From Bradyrhizobium sp. C9 (GTDB lineage Bacteria > Pseudomonadota > Alphaproteobacteria > Rhizobiales > Xanthobacteraceae): a stretch of 64,000 nucleotides of DNA. A program made the position numbers and the translations under genes. Below, one piece after another: positions 33,266 to 42,564 of this stretch. Numbering within the stretch: position 1 is the first letter of the stretch; each line of letters begins with the position of its first letter. The stretch is from assembly GCF_002532045.1 (NCBI RefSeq), contig NZ_NWTG01000028.1, forward strand, positions 1-64,000, written 5' to 3'. The notes below the pieces were generated by a model. The model saw only the letters and a program-made list of their open reading frames with translations. It had not been told where the DNA came from and ran no database searches.

Positions 33266-33805
33266 TTACCCGATGATGATCCGGGTCTGCGGCGACATCC
33301 GCCGCAGCAGCCGCAGCATCGACGCTTTCGTCATCGAGACACAGCCCGCGGTCGGCCCGAAGTTCGGCCGCGCCAGATGCAGGAACACGGCGCTGCCGCG
33401 GCCGGCGATGCGCGGTGCGGCGTTGTGATCGATTTCGACAATGAAGTCGTAGAGGTGATCCTCGCGCGTCAGGCGGTCGCCGCCTTGCTCCCGGTCGAGC
33501 CGGATCGGCTGGTTATAGTGGCGGTCGGCGGGGTCCTCGCACCAGGCATCCTCGCGCTGGATCGGCCGCGCCGGCAGGAAGGTCACCGGACGCCGGTGCC
33601 GGTCGGCGCGCCACCAGAGCCGCCTGGGGTGGAAGATGCCGCGCGGCGTGCCGCCGTCGCCCTCGCGCTTGTTGGCGAGGATTCCGCCGCGTCCGAGCGC
33701 CACCGGAACGGTCCAGCCATCGGTCGTCAGCCAGCCCCGGCGCGGATCGCCGGCGGCGCGGTGGACCTCGATGGCGGAGAGCGGGCGATCACATTTCACT
33801 GTCAT
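33266..33805 (-). CDS. L,D-transpeptidase-like (YkuD/ErfK) protein
   Basis: A 179-aa protein with the YkuD catalytic signature VFLHLARPNFGPTAGCVSM (about residues 140-158): the His and the Cys of the HX14-17[S/T]xGC type are present. The family forms 3-3 cross-links in peptidoglycan or attaches proteins to it. No clear signal peptide is visible at the start MTVKCDRPL, which is unusual for a periplasmic enzyme. The true start may be missed, or the protein may act differently. It follows the hydratase gene at about 100 bp on the same strand upstream. Confidence 0.78.
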   Translation of the reverse strand: MTVKCDRPLSAIEVHRAAGDPRRGWLTTDGWTVPVALGRGGILANKREGDGGTPRGIFHPRRLWWRADRHRRPVTFLPARPIQREDAWCEDPADRHYNQPIRLDREQGGDRLTREDHLYDFIVEIDHNAAPRIAGRGSAVFLHLARPNFGPTAGCVSMTKASMLRLLRRMSPQTRIIIG

Positions 33806-34048
33806 ATAAGTGATTGAAATAGCTGGTCTTCCTTTAAGAATCGTTCAAAACTGAACTTGCCTTGAGCGTCCCAAACATTCTATCTCCCGGCATTACAGGA
33901 CATTCACGTCCTGCCCCGCCGGATTTGAGGTAGACTGCCGCTGCCTTGTGAATCGGTAACGACGGCCTACCTGAGCACGTATCTAGCCGATGCTACGGCC
34001 ATAAGCGCCCCCCGCTTCTGACCGCCCCGCCCCCGAAGGATTGTACCT

Positions 34049-34735
34049 ATGGCCAATGCCCGCAAGATCTTGATCGTGGATGACGATACCGATCTGCGCG
34101 ATACGCTGGTCGAGCAGCTGTCCCTGCACGAGGAATTCGAAGCCTCCGCAGTCGACACCGGCGCCAAGGGCGCCACTGCCGCCAAAGCCAATTCTCCCGA
34201 TCTGGTCCTGATGGACGTCGGCCTGCCCGACACCGACGGCCGCGAAGTGGTCCGCAGCCTGCGCAAGGGCGGCTTCAAGGCCCCGATCATCATGCTGACC
34301 GGCCATGACACCGATTCCGACACCATCCTTGGCCTCGAAAGCGGCGCCAACGACTATGTGGCGAAGCCGTTCCGCTTCGCGGTGCTGCTGGCCCGGATCC
34401 GGGCGCAGCTGCGCCAGCACGAGGCCAGCGAGGACGCGGTGTTCTCGGTCGGCCCCTACTCGTTCCGGCCCGGCTCGAAGATGCTCACCGGCGCCAACGC
34501 CCGCAAGGTGCGGCTGACCGAGAAGGAAACCGCGATCCTGCGCTTCCTCTACCGCGCCGGCCAGATGCCGGTGTCGCGCGAGACCCTGCTCCAGGAAGTC
34601 TGGGGCTACAATTCCGGCGTCACCACCCACACGCTGGAAACCCACATCTACCGCCTGCGCCAGAAGATCGAGAAGGACGCCGCCAACCCGGAAATCCTGG
34701 TGACGGAAGCCGGTGGCTACAAGCTGGTGCCGTGA
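34049..34735 (+). CDS. OmpR/PhoB-type response regulator (CenR-like)
   Basis: A 228-aa two-component regulator. The receiver domain (1-120) has the acidic pocket DDD at 11-13, phospho-acceptor Asp56 in LVLMDVGLP, Thr in MLTGHD and Lys106 in AKPF. The winged-helix effector (about 130-226) has VRLTEKETAILRFLYRAG and the recognition part THTLETHIYRLRQKIE. From memory the N-terminus resembles alphaproteobacterial CenR/OtpR cell-envelope regulators. No histidine kinase is adjacent, which fits that orphan arrangement. The identification as CenR is inference. Confidence 0.85.
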   Translation: MANARKILIVDDDTDLRDTLVEQLSLHEEFEASAVDTGAKGATAAKANSPDLVLMDVGLPDTDGREVVRSLRKGGFKAPIIMLTGHDTDSDTILGLESGANDYVAKPFRFAVLLARIRAQLRQHEASEDAVFSVGPYSFRPGSKMLTGANARKVRLTEKETAILRFLYRAGQMPVSRETLLQEVWGYNSGVTTHTLETHIYRLRQKIEKDAANPEILVTEAGGYKLVP

Positions 34736-34792
34736 TACGCTTCGCGCTCAACGATTCGTGAAATCGAGGCGCACCGCGGTTACCGGCCCTGA

Positions 34793-35233
34793 ATGTCGAT
34801 CGATGATGACGTAGCCCTGCTTGAGCAGGTCCCGACGATGCGTCTGTTGGGCGACAGCTCCTTGCGCATGCTGGCGATCGGCTCCGAGCAACGTGACTTC
34901 AACGCAGGCGAAGTGCTGTTCAAGGTCGGCGACGCCGCGGATGCCGGCTACGTCGTGCAGCGCGGCACGTTCCGGGTCGAGGAAGGCGGCGCCGAGATCA
35001 TCGCCGGCCCAGGCGCGCTGATCGGCGAGCTCGCATTGATCGTCGCGATGAAACGGCCCTCGACCGCGACCGCGCTGGAGCGCGGCTCGGTGATCCGCGT
35101 CGCGCGCAGCCTGTTCCAGCGCGTGCTCGAAAGCGATCCGGCCGCAGCCTGCCGGCTCCGCGACGAGCTCGCGCTACGCACCAGCCAGCTGGCGAGCGAT
35201 ATCCTGATGGCGGGTGGCAAGCTAAGTACGTAG
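34793..35233 (+). CDS. Cyclic-nucleotide-binding-domain protein
   Basis: A 146-aa stand-alone cNMP-binding domain of the Crp/Fnr superfamily with no DNA-binding helix-turn-helix. The beta-roll is recognisable: FNAGEVLFKVGDAADAGYVV (about 35-54) and then GALIGELALIVAMKRPSTATA (about 75-95), where GELAL and the Arg-Pro-Ser-Thr-Ala match the phosphate-binding cassette pattern of cNMP binders. A C-terminal helix follows. It lies 57 bp after the response-regulator gene and may be co-transcribed with it. Confidence 0.85.
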   Translation: MSIDDDVALLEQVPTMRLLGDSSLRMLAIGSEQRDFNAGEVLFKVGDAADAGYVVQRGTFRVEEGGAEIIAGPGALIGELALIVAMKRPSTATALERGSVIRVARSLFQRVLESDPAAACRLRDELALRTSQLASDILMAGGKLST

Positions 35234-35262
35234 CCGCCGTCGTCGCTGCGAAGACCAGTGAT

Positions 35263-35396
35263 CCGTCACCCCCGCGCAAAGGCTTCGCCTTTGTCGCTGG
35301 AGGAGCGCGCTCTTGCGCGCGTCTCGAAGGGTCGACGGCTACCAGCCGGGCCGTGCATCCTTCGAGACGCGCGTTCCGCGCTCCTCCGGATGACGG
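35263..35396. repeat. About 130-bp interspersed palindromic repeat, family B (copy 2)
   Basis: Ends are CCGTCACCC (35263) and GGATGACGG (35388-35396), with one mismatch between them. The interior shares ACCAGCCGGGCCGTGCATCC and TTCGAGACGCGC with copy 1 at 13.2 kb, and it also has the GCAAAGGCTTCGCCTTTG hairpin. It lies between convergent genes. Confidence 0.75.
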
Positions 35397-35414
35397 GTTG
35401 AGGTTCGGCGAGAA

Positions 35415-36230
35415 CTAAACCTCCATCACTGCCGTGACCGGCACATGATCCGACGGCCGCTCCCAGCTGCGGGCGTCGCGGGTGATCTTGAAATCGCTGA
35501 CGTGATTCTTCAGCGCGCGCGAGACCCAGATGTGATCGAGCCTGCGGCCGCGGTCGCCGACAGTCCAGTCCGCGGCGCGATAGCTCCACCAGGTGTAGAC
35601 CTTTTCCGACATCGGGATCCGCTCGCGCGCGACGTCGAACCACTCGCCATGCGCTTGCGCTGCGAGCAGCTTCTCGGTTTCGACCGGCGTATGCGAAACC
35701 ACCTTCAACAGCTGCTTGTGCGACCACACGTCGTGCTCATGCGGCGCGACGTTGAGGTCGCCGACCAGGATGTGACGGTCGTCGCCGCGCGGATGCAGCG
35801 GCTCGCACGCCTTCATCTCGTCGAGGAATTGCAGCTTGTGCTCGAACTTCGGATTGAGCGCGGGATCGGGAATGTCGCCGCCGGCCGGCACGTAGAAATT
35901 ATGCAGCACGAGCGGCTTTGAAAGCTGCGCCTTCTCGCCGAAGGAAACTGAAATGTGCCGCGAGTCGATCTTGTCGCAGAACGTTCGGATATCGGTGGTC
36001 TCGAACGGCAGGCGCGAGACGATGGCGACGCCGTGATAGCCCTTCTGCCCGTTCAGCGCGACGTGCTCGTAGCCGAGCCGCTTGAAGCGCTTCAGCGGAA
36101 ACGCATCGTCGATGCATTTGGTCTCCTGCAGGCACAGCACGTCCGGCCGCGCGCTCTTCAGGAATTTTGCGACGATGTCGATGCGCAGGCGCACCGAATT
36201 GATGTTCCAGGTGGTGACGGAGAACCGCAT
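35415..36230 (-). CDS. xth: Exodeoxyribonuclease III (AP endonuclease)
   Basis: Removes 3' blocks and cleaves abasic sites in base-excision repair. The exonuclease-endonuclease-phosphatase fold is clear: TWNINSVRLR at the start, the metal Glu in CLQETKCID (about 34-42), GDLNVAPHEHDVW in the middle, and the catalytic Asp-His in PSDHVPVTAVMEV at the end. The protein is 271 aa, normal. The gene order ftsK-lolA-xth is, as I recall, usual for Bradyrhizobium relatives. Confidence 0.95.
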   Translation of the reverse strand: MRFSVTTWNINSVRLRIDIVAKFLKSARPDVLCLQETKCIDDAFPLKRFKRLGYEHVALNGQKGYHGVAIVSRLPFETTDIRTFCDKIDSRHISVSFGEKAQLSKPLVLHNFYVPAGGDIPDPALNPKFEHKLQFLDEMKACEPLHPRGDDRHILVGDLNVAPHEHDVWSHKQLLKVVSHTPVETEKLLAAQAHGEWFDVARERIPMSEKVYTWWSYRAADWTVGDRGRRLDHIWVSRALKNHVSDFKITRDARSWERPSDHVPVTAVMEV

Positions 36231-36301
36231 GAGAGGTGCGTCTTAGCACGGTTCGCGGTGCGCGTTAGCGCTTTGTCCACAAGCAAGCGCCTGCGAGATG
36301 G

Positions 36302-37126
36302 CTAGCCCGGCGATGAGCCCGGATAGGTCGTGAAGTCGATCTTGAACAGCCCCGGATCGGGCTTCTGCGTCGCGTCGAGATTGTAGACCGCAACGGTGGT
36401 GTCGTAGCCCTGCGGATCGGTGACGGTCCACTGCTTGAGCTTGCCGTCCTTGGCGCCGATCATCAGCAGGAAGCGGCTGGTGCCGACCAGCGCCTGCTTC
36501 TCCTCGATCGTGATGCTGACGAACACGTCGTCGGCAGTGACGCTGACGACGTTGGTGTCCTTCATCAGGTCGATGCGGTCCGACAGCAGATACCGCAGCG
36601 GGGTCTGCGACAGCGGATAGATGTCCTGGGTCGCGAGCCTGCGGTCGCGTACCGCGACCGACGAGCCGTCTGCGATCACTTCGATGGTGCTCGGATTGTC
36701 ATATTCGAAGCGCAGCTTGCCGGGCTTCTGGATGTAGAAATCGCCCTTGGTCTTGGTGCCGTCAGGACCGACCTGGACGAAATTCCCGACCAGCGTCTGC
36801 AGCGACGACAGGTAGGCTGAGATCTTGGCGGCCTGCGCCTTCTGGTTGGCGTCGAAGGTCTGGAAGATGTTGGCGGGCACGTTGCGGCGCGGATCGGGAA
36901 TCACCGGGTCCGGCGGTGCCTGGGTGGCGCCGGTGGTGGCCGGGCCCTTGTCCGCATTGCTCTGCGCGCCGGCGTCCTTGGCCTTCGGCGCAGCCTTCGG
37001 TCCGGCGTTGGCCACGGGTTTCGGCGTTGCCGGCGCGTTTTGCGCAGTCGCGCCGCCAGCGATCGCGGCGGTGACGAGAAGAGCCAGCGCAGTGCGCGTG
37101 CCGCGGTCAATGAGATGTTTTGCCAT
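36302..37126 (-). CDS. LolA-like outer-membrane lipoprotein carrier protein
   Basis: A periplasmic protein of 274 aa. Signal peptide: MAKHLIDRGTRTALALLVTAAIAGGATAQ. A Pro/Ala/Lys-rich linker follows (about 30-85), then a LolA fold (about 90-270) with GNFVQVGPDGTKTKGDFYIQ and GKLRFEYDNPS, matching the carrier that shuttles lipoproteins from LolCDE. The ATG at 37126 is chosen because the signal peptide starts there; 59 codons further upstream are not credible. The spacer to the upstream ftsK gene is about 100 bp. Confidence 0.88.
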   Translation of the reverse strand: MAKHLIDRGTRTALALLVTAAIAGGATAQNAPATPKPVANAGPKAAPKAKDAGAQSNADKGPATTGATQAPPDPVIPDPRRNVPANIFQTFDANQKAQAAKISAYLSSLQTLVGNFVQVGPDGTKTKGDFYIQKPGKLRFEYDNPSTIEVIADGSSVAVRDRRLATQDIYPLSQTPLRYLLSDRIDLMKDTNVVSVTADDVFVSITIEEKQALVGTSRFLLMIGAKDGKLKQWTVTDPQGYDTTVAVYNLDATQKPDPGLFKIDFTTYPGSSPG

Positions 37127-37226
37127 TAGATATGTCAGGTCTCTGTTCGACGCTCGTCCCGCTTCGTCGGATTTTATCCCGCCTCTTCCGAGGGAGATAT
37201 GGTTTTTCCGTGATGATCGCCCCCGA

Positions 37227-39704
37227 TCAGAACTGGCCTTCTTCCTCCCCGACCAGGATTTCGCGCTTTCCGGCGTGATTCGCAGGGCCGACAATGCCCT
37301 CAAGTTCCATCCGCTCCATCAGCGAGGCGGCGCGGTTGTAGCCGATCTGCAGCCGGCGCTGGATGTAGGAGGTCGACGCCTTGCGGTCGCGCTTGACGAT
37401 CGCAACGGCCTGCGTGAACAGATCGCCACCGCCGTCGCCACCCATGCCGGTGGCATCGAACACGGCGCCGTCCTCGTCGGTCGGCTCTTCCGCGGTGACG
37501 GCTTCGAGGTATTCCGGGGCGCCTTGCGTCTTCAAATGACGCACCACCTTCTCGACTTCCTCGTCGGACGCGAACGGGCCATGCACGCGGCTGATGCGGC
37601 CGCCGCCCGCCATATAGAGCATGTCACCCTGGCCGAGCAGCTGCTCGGCGCCCATTTCGCCGAGGATGGTGCGGCTGTCGATCTTCGACGTCACCTGGAA
37701 GGCGATGCGGGTCGGGAAGTTGGCCTTGATCGTGCCGGTGATGACGTCGACCGACGGACGCTGCGTGGCGAGGATCACATGCAGGCCGGCGGCACGCGCC
37801 ATCTGCGCGAGGCGCTGCACGGCGCCTTCGATGTCCTTGCCGGCGACCATCATCAGGTCGGCCATTTCGTCGACGATGATGACGATATAGGGCAGCGGTT
37901 CGAGGTCGAGCTTCTCTTCCTCGTAGATCGCCTTGCCGCTCTCCTTGTCGAAGCCGGTGTGCACGGTGCGCGTCAGCTCTTCGCCCTTGGCCTTGGCTTC
38001 GACCAGGCGCGCATTGTAGCCATCGATGTTGCGCACGCCGAGCTTGGCCATCCGCTTGTAGCGCTCTTCCATCTCGCGCACGGCCCATTTCAGCGCGACC
38101 ACGGCTTTCTTCGGATCCGTGACGACGGGCGTCAAAAGATGCGGGATGCCGTCATAGACCGAGAGTTCGAGCATCTTCGGATCGACCATGATCAGGCGGC
38201 ACTGATCCGGCCGCAGCCGGTAGACCAGGCTCAGGATCATGGTGTTGATCGCGACCGATTTGCCGGAGCCGGTGGTGCCGGCGATCAGCATGTGCGGCGT
38301 GCGCGCGAGGTCGATGATCACAGGGTCGCCGCCGATCGTCTTGCCGAGACACAGCGGCAGCTTCGCAACCGAATCGACGCTTTCCTTGGCGACCAGCAGC
38401 TCGCGCAGATAGACCTTCTCGCGATGCGCGTTCGGCAGTTCGATGCCGATCGCGTTGCGGCCGGCGACCACGGCAACGCGCGCCGACAGCGCGCTCATCG
38501 AGCGGGCGATGTCGTCGGACAATCCGATCACGCGCGACGACTTGATGCCGGGCGCGGGCTCCAGTTCGTACAGCGTGACCACCGGGCCGGGGTTGGCCTT
38601 GACGATCTCGCCACGCACGCCGAAATCCTGCAGCACGCCTTCGAGAGAGCGCGAGTTGGCTTCGAGTTCGGCCTTGCTCAGCGGCTGGCGATCGCTCGCC
38701 TTCGGCGCACTGAGCACGGAGACCGACGGCAGCTCGAACTTGTCGGAGTTCTTCTTCTTCGGCTTCGGCTCGGCCTTCTTGCGCGGGGCGCGGGCGGCAG
38801 GAGCTTCCTCCTCGTCGTCCTCTTCTTCCTCGTCGTCGAAAGACTCGGTCTCGTCTTCGTCCTCGTCATGGTCGTCAGCGGCGGGCGCGATCGAGGGCGC
38901 CGAGCGGCCGCCGCCGATATTGGGCTCCTGGCGCTCGAACGCAGCGCTGCGGCCCTGCGCACCGCTCGACACCAGCGATTTATAGGCGGTACCGAACAGC
39001 CAGCCGAGCCGGGCTTTCGCGCTCATCAGTGCATGGAACAGCCAGCCCAGCGAGACCGAACTGCGGTCATTGTCTTCGTCTTCGACGAACGGCTCGTCGT
39101 CGTCAGAGATCGGCGTCAGCTCTTCGTCCTGCTCCTTGGCGCCCCAGCCGCAGGCGAACAGGAAGGTCGCGGCCATCGCGACAAACAGGATCAGGCCGAG
39201 CACGACGCGATAGAGGAAGCCGGGCGGCCCGAACACGACGGCTGGCGCGCGCAGCAGCGCGTCGCCGACCACGCCGCCGAGCCCGGTCGGCAGCGGCCAG
39301 GACGTATTGTGCGGCCAGCAGCTGGCGAAGCCCGCCGCGATCACCGTGCACAGGATCCAGCAGCCGAGCCGCAGCGCCTCGCGGTCGAACGGACGATGCG
39401 TCAGCATCCGCCAGCCCCACACCGCCACCGGCAGCAGCAGCATGATGGCGCCGAGGCCGAGAATCTGCATCAAGAGGTCGGCGCCGATCGCGCCGGGATA
39501 GCCGAGCACGTTGCGGATCGCGCGCGAGGTGGCGTGACTGAGCGACGGATCCTGCACCGACCAGGTCATCAGCGCCGCGGTGACGGCGCCCGACAGCGCG
39601 ATCAGGCCGAGCCCGGTGAGTTCGCGCAACCGTCGCGCCAGCGCCTCGCGCAGCGAGAGCGGCAGATGGCCGACCAGGGGGATGACACGTTCGATCGCTG
39701 GCAT
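37227..39704 (-). CDS. ftsK: DNA translocase FtsK
   Basis: Septal motor that pumps chromosomes for dimer resolution and segregation. There are four N-terminal membrane helices (about residues 20-180), an acidic/Pro linker (about 190-320, including a run of Asp/Glu), and a RecA-type motor with Walker A in AGTTGSGKSVAINTM and Walker B in YIVIIVDEMADLMM. The gamma winged-helix that reads KOPS ends the protein (QIGYNRAASLMERME). ATG 39704 (MPAIERVIPLVG) gives 825 aa; 30 upstream codons look non-coding. Confidence 0.96.
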   Translation of the reverse strand: MPAIERVIPLVGHLPLSLREALARRLRELTGLGLIALSGAVTAALMTWSVQDPSLSHATSRAIRNVLGYPGAIGADLLMQILGLGAIMLLLPVAVWGWRMLTHRPFDREALRLGCWILCTVIAAGFASCWPHNTSWPLPTGLGGVVGDALLRAPAVVFGPPGFLYRVVLGLILFVAMAATFLFACGWGAKEQDEELTPISDDDEPFVEDEDNDRSSVSLGWLFHALMSAKARLGWLFGTAYKSLVSSGAQGRSAAFERQEPNIGGGRSAPSIAPAADDHDEDEDETESFDDEEEEDDEEEAPAARAPRKKAEPKPKKKNSDKFELPSVSVLSAPKASDRQPLSKAELEANSRSLEGVLQDFGVRGEIVKANPGPVVTLYELEPAPGIKSSRVIGLSDDIARSMSALSARVAVVAGRNAIGIELPNAHREKVYLRELLVAKESVDSVAKLPLCLGKTIGGDPVIIDLARTPHMLIAGTTGSGKSVAINTMILSLVYRLRPDQCRLIMVDPKMLELSVYDGIPHLLTPVVTDPKKAVVALKWAVREMEERYKRMAKLGVRNIDGYNARLVEAKAKGEELTRTVHTGFDKESGKAIYEEEKLDLEPLPYIVIIVDEMADLMMVAGKDIEGAVQRLAQMARAAGLHVILATQRPSVDVITGTIKANFPTRIAFQVTSKIDSRTILGEMGAEQLLGQGDMLYMAGGGRISRVHGPFASDEEVEKVVRHLKTQGAPEYLEAVTAEEPTDEDGAVFDATGMGGDGGGDLFTQAVAIVKRDRKASTSYIQRRLQIGYNRAASLMERMELEGIVGPANHAGKREILVGEEEGQF

Positions 39705-39726
39705 ACTCAATCTTCGCGCTTCGCGA

Positions 39727-40953
39727 TTAACCCAGGGTTTCGACCAGGCGATGCATCGCCTCGGCCGTTGATTCACTGTCGGAGACCAGCGCAAGGCGGA
39801 TATAGCCCGCGCCCGGATTGGAACCGTCGCTCTGCTCGCGCGCCAGATAGCTGCCGGGAATCACGCGAACGCCGGCGTCGCGATAGAGCCTGACGGTTAC
39901 CGCCTCGTCGCTGCCGCGATCGGAGACGTCGAGCCAGACGCAGAAGCCGCCGGCGGGACGCTTGTAGCCGTAGCGGCTGCCGAGGATCTGGTCGGCAAGA
40001 TCGAATTTGATGCGATAGAGCCTGCGGTTCTCCTCGACATGCGCCTCGTCGCCATAGGCGGCGACCGCGACATGCTGCAGCGGCACCGGCACCTGCGGTG
40101 CGGCGACATTGCGCAGCTCGAGGAATGCGGCGAGAAACTTGCGGTCGCCGGCGGCGAAGCCGACCCGCATGCCCGGCAGGTTCGAGCGCTTCGACAACGA
40201 CTGGAACGCAACGACATTTCTGAAGTCGGGCCCGGCGCATTCCAGCATGCTGCCCGGCGCCTCGCGGGTGTAGATCTCCGAGTAGCACTCGTCGGACAGG
40301 ATCATGAAGCCGAAGCGGTCGGCGAGCTCTTTCAGCCGCGCGAAATAGGCGCGCGAGGCGACCGAGCCTTGCGGATTGGCCGGCGAGGCGATGAAGAACG
40401 CGACGGTGCGGGCCCATGTCGCCTCGTCGATCGCATCGAGGTCGGGCAGGAAACCGTTGGCGAGCGTGGTCGGCAGATGGATCTGCTCGCAGCCGGCCGC
40501 GCGGGCGCCGGCGCCATAGGCCGGATAAAACGGATTCGGCATCAGGATCGCCGGCCGCCCCTTGCGCGGGGCAACGTGGCGCGCGGCCGTGATCGCCGCA
40601 AAGAACAGCCCCTCGCGGCTGCCGTTCAGCACCAACACCTCACTCTCCGGATCGACCGGGCGCGGCAATTGGAACCGGCTCGATAGCCAGGTCGCGACCG
40701 CACGGCGGAACGGCTCGATGCCCTTGGCCATCGGGTAGCGGCCGAACTCTGCGGTGTGCTTCGCCAGCACCGGCCCGACGAAGTCGGGCACCGGATGCTG
40801 CGGCTCGCCGACCGACAGTGTAATCAAGGGCTTAGCTGGCTGGTACGGCGCCAGCAGTTCAGTGGTTCGCACGAATGGGGAGCGCTCGGCCTGGCCGGCG
40901 GATGTGGCATCGGCGGCGCCCTGCGCCACGCCGGATGAGGCGGTCATTGCCAT
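39727..40953 (-). CDS. Fold-type I aminotransferase, DapC/AspC-like
   Basis: A 408-aa PLP enzyme. The Schiff-base lysine is in FQSLSKRSNLPGMRVGF, the PLP-phosphate region is NGSREGLFFA, and DECYSEIY carries the conserved Asp and Tyr. The close pattern to succinyl-diaminopimelate aminotransferase (DapC) suggests a lysine/peptidoglycan role, but kynurenine- or aspartate-type transamination cannot be excluded. It is 22 bp upstream of the ftsK start on the same strand. Two in-frame Met codons (40953 and 40947) are possible starts. Confidence 0.85.
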   Translation of the reverse strand: MAMTASSGVAQGAADATSAGQAERSPFVRTTELLAPYQPAKPLITLSVGEPQHPVPDFVGPVLAKHTAEFGRYPMAKGIEPFRRAVATWLSSRFQLPRPVDPESEVLVLNGSREGLFFAAITAARHVAPRKGRPAILMPNPFYPAYGAGARAAGCEQIHLPTTLANGFLPDLDAIDEATWARTVAFFIASPANPQGSVASRAYFARLKELADRFGFMILSDECYSEIYTREAPGSMLECAGPDFRNVVAFQSLSKRSNLPGMRVGFAAGDRKFLAAFLELRNVAAPQVPVPLQHVAVAAYGDEAHVEENRRLYRIKFDLADQILGSRYGYKRPAGGFCVWLDVSDRGSDEAVTVRLYRDAGVRVIPGSYLAREQSDGSNPGAGYIRLALVSDSESTAEAMHRLVETLG

Positions 40954-41115
40954 GGTTGAAAAGCCAGCACTTTCACTGCGGTCGGAGGGGTGGGGGAGCC
41001 GACCGTAAACCGATCAAATCACCATAGATAGGGCGAGGTTAAGACGCGATTAACCATCGGCGGCGCGACACGTTCGGCCGGCGCGTGATATCAGCGCTCC
41101 CCTCAGAAAGCCGCT

Positions 41116-41145
41116 TCAAAATTGCTCCGATCAAAATTGCTCCGA
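41116..41145. repeat. Perfect 15-bp tandem duplication before the NUDIX gene
   Basis: TCAAAATTGCTCCGA occurs twice head to tail, 41116-41130 and 41131-41145, ending three bases before the likely ATG at 41149. It looks like a replication-slippage product in the ribosome-binding region. Confidence 0.9.
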
Positions 41146-41148
41146 GCC

Positions 41149-41622
41149 ATGATTCACCGCCGCGCCGTCAGGGCGCTCATCATCACGGGCGAGCGCGACG
41201 TCCTGTTGATGCGGATTCGCCCGCCGCACGGTGGCGACTGTTTCTGGATCGCGCCGGGCGGCGGCATCGAGGACGATGAGACGCCGGAAGCGGCGTTGCA
41301 GCGGGAGTTGGCCGAGGAATTGGGGCTGGTCGATTTCGCGCCCGGTCCCGCCGTCTGGCGGCGTCATCACATCTTCGACTGGGGCGGCCGGCGAATCTCC
41401 CAGAAGGAAGAATACCGGATCGTTCGTGCGGATCGGTTCGACCCTGTGATGGCCGACGAGGCCGAGGCGAAGGTGCTCGATTGCTTTCGGTGGTGGCCGA
41501 TCGTCGATCTATCCGGTGCGGTCGAGCGCCTTACGCCGCTGTCGCTGGCCAGTATCCTCGAAAGCTGTTTGCGCGACGGCGCGCCGCGCGAACTGCCGGA
41601 CGAGGAAGTCCTGATCGACTGA
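41149..41622 (+). CDS. NUDIX hydrolase
   Basis: A 157-aa pyrophosphohydrolase of nucleoside-diphosphate-linked substrates. The NUDIX box reads GGIEDDETPEAALQREL followed by AEELGL (about residues 39-61), with all consensus Glu residues present. The ATG at 41149 (MIHRRAVRALIIT) is preferred; a TTG at 41122 would add nine residues within the tandem duplication. The substrate cannot be predicted from the box alone. Confidence 0.88.
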   Translation: MIHRRAVRALIITGERDVLLMRIRPPHGGDCFWIAPGGGIEDDETPEAALQRELAEELGLVDFAPGPAVWRRHHIFDWGGRRISQKEEYRIVRADRFDPVMADEAEAKVLDCFRWWPIVDLSGAVERLTPLSLASILESCLRDGAPRELPDEEVLID

Positions 41623-41765
41623 CAGTGTTTGCCGACGCTGTCACGCATTCGAGCGATCCGCTTTACCCGCCATTAAGGCCAGCGTGCGCGTCACGAATTC
41701 CTTCAGCAATTCGCAACACAGCACGATCGAATGATCCTGCGTATTGCGAGGATCTGCAGACGGAC

Positions 41766-42539
41766 ATGGCCATCAGGATCGAGACACGCGGCGATGTTCT
41801 GCGCCGCACCGGCAAGGTGATGGTGATTGCCGCCGGCATGACCGCGGTGATGTCCTTCACCATCGGCATGCTGGTGTTCGGCCGCGATCTGGCCGCGCCG
41901 ATCACGGTCGGCCAGATGCAGCTGTTCGGGCTCACCGCCGGCGTGTTCATCTCGATCGCGCTCAGCGGCGCGATGTCCTATCGCGCCGGCCTGTTGATGC
42001 TGGAGCTCGCGCATACCCGGCGCGAGCTGGCCCAGATCTCGCAGACCGATCAGCTGACAGGGCTGTTGAACCGCCGCGGCTTCGACACCGAGGCCGCCGC
42101 CGCGCTCGACCAGGCGCAGGCGGATGGCGCGTCGGTTGCGGTCCTGATGTGCGACATCGACCATTTCAAGTCGATCAACGACCGCTACGGACACGAGATC
42201 GGCGACAAGGTGCTGGTCGAAATCGCCGACGTGCTGCGCCAGTTCGCGAGCCGGCACGGCGCGCTGGTTGCCCGCTACGGCGGCGAGGAATTTGCAGCCG
42301 TCGTGACCGGCCTGAACCACGAGCAGGTCGCGCACGGCGCCGAGGAAATCCGCCGCGACTGCGCAGGCCGCACCATCCTCGACGGCGTGACCCTTCTGCC
42401 GGTGACGATCAGCATCGGCTTCACCGTGAAGGAAACGAGCTTCGATCTCGGCAGCCTGATGCGAACCGCCGACCAGGGGCTCTACGCCGCCAAGCGGCAC
42501 GGCCGCGACCGCGTCGAGCACGCGTGCGATGCGGCCTGA
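41766..42539 (+). CDS. Membrane-anchored GGDEF diguanylate cyclase
   Basis: A 257-aa c-di-GMP synthase. Two N-terminal hydrophobic segments (about 20-45 and 55-80) are followed by a short linker and a complete GGDEF domain: TDQLTGLLNRRGFD, CDIDHFKSIND and ARYGGEEFAAVV, so it is probably active. The allosteric position before the signature reads RHGA rather than RxxD, so product inhibition is probably lost. ATG 41766 is chosen because upstream codons lack hydrophobic or family pattern. Confidence 0.9.
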   Translation: MAIRIETRGDVLRRTGKVMVIAAGMTAVMSFTIGMLVFGRDLAAPITVGQMQLFGLTAGVFISIALSGAMSYRAGLLMLELAHTRRELAQISQTDQLTGLLNRRGFDTEAAAALDQAQADGASVAVLMCDIDHFKSINDRYGHEIGDKVLVEIADVLRQFASRHGALVARYGGEEFAAVVTGLNHEQVAHGAEEIRRDCAGRTILDGVTLLPVTISIGFTVKETSFDLGSLMRTADQGLYAAKRHGRDRVEHACDAA

Positions 42540-42564
42540 TCTTGGCGAGCCTATACGCCGCGCG

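Noticed and set aside
36825..39893. 1022-codon open frame on the plus strand
   Set aside because: Antisense to ftsK. The product is a run of Arg/His/Asp-rich low-complexity sequence with no family pattern, as expected for a shadow frame in high-GC DNA.
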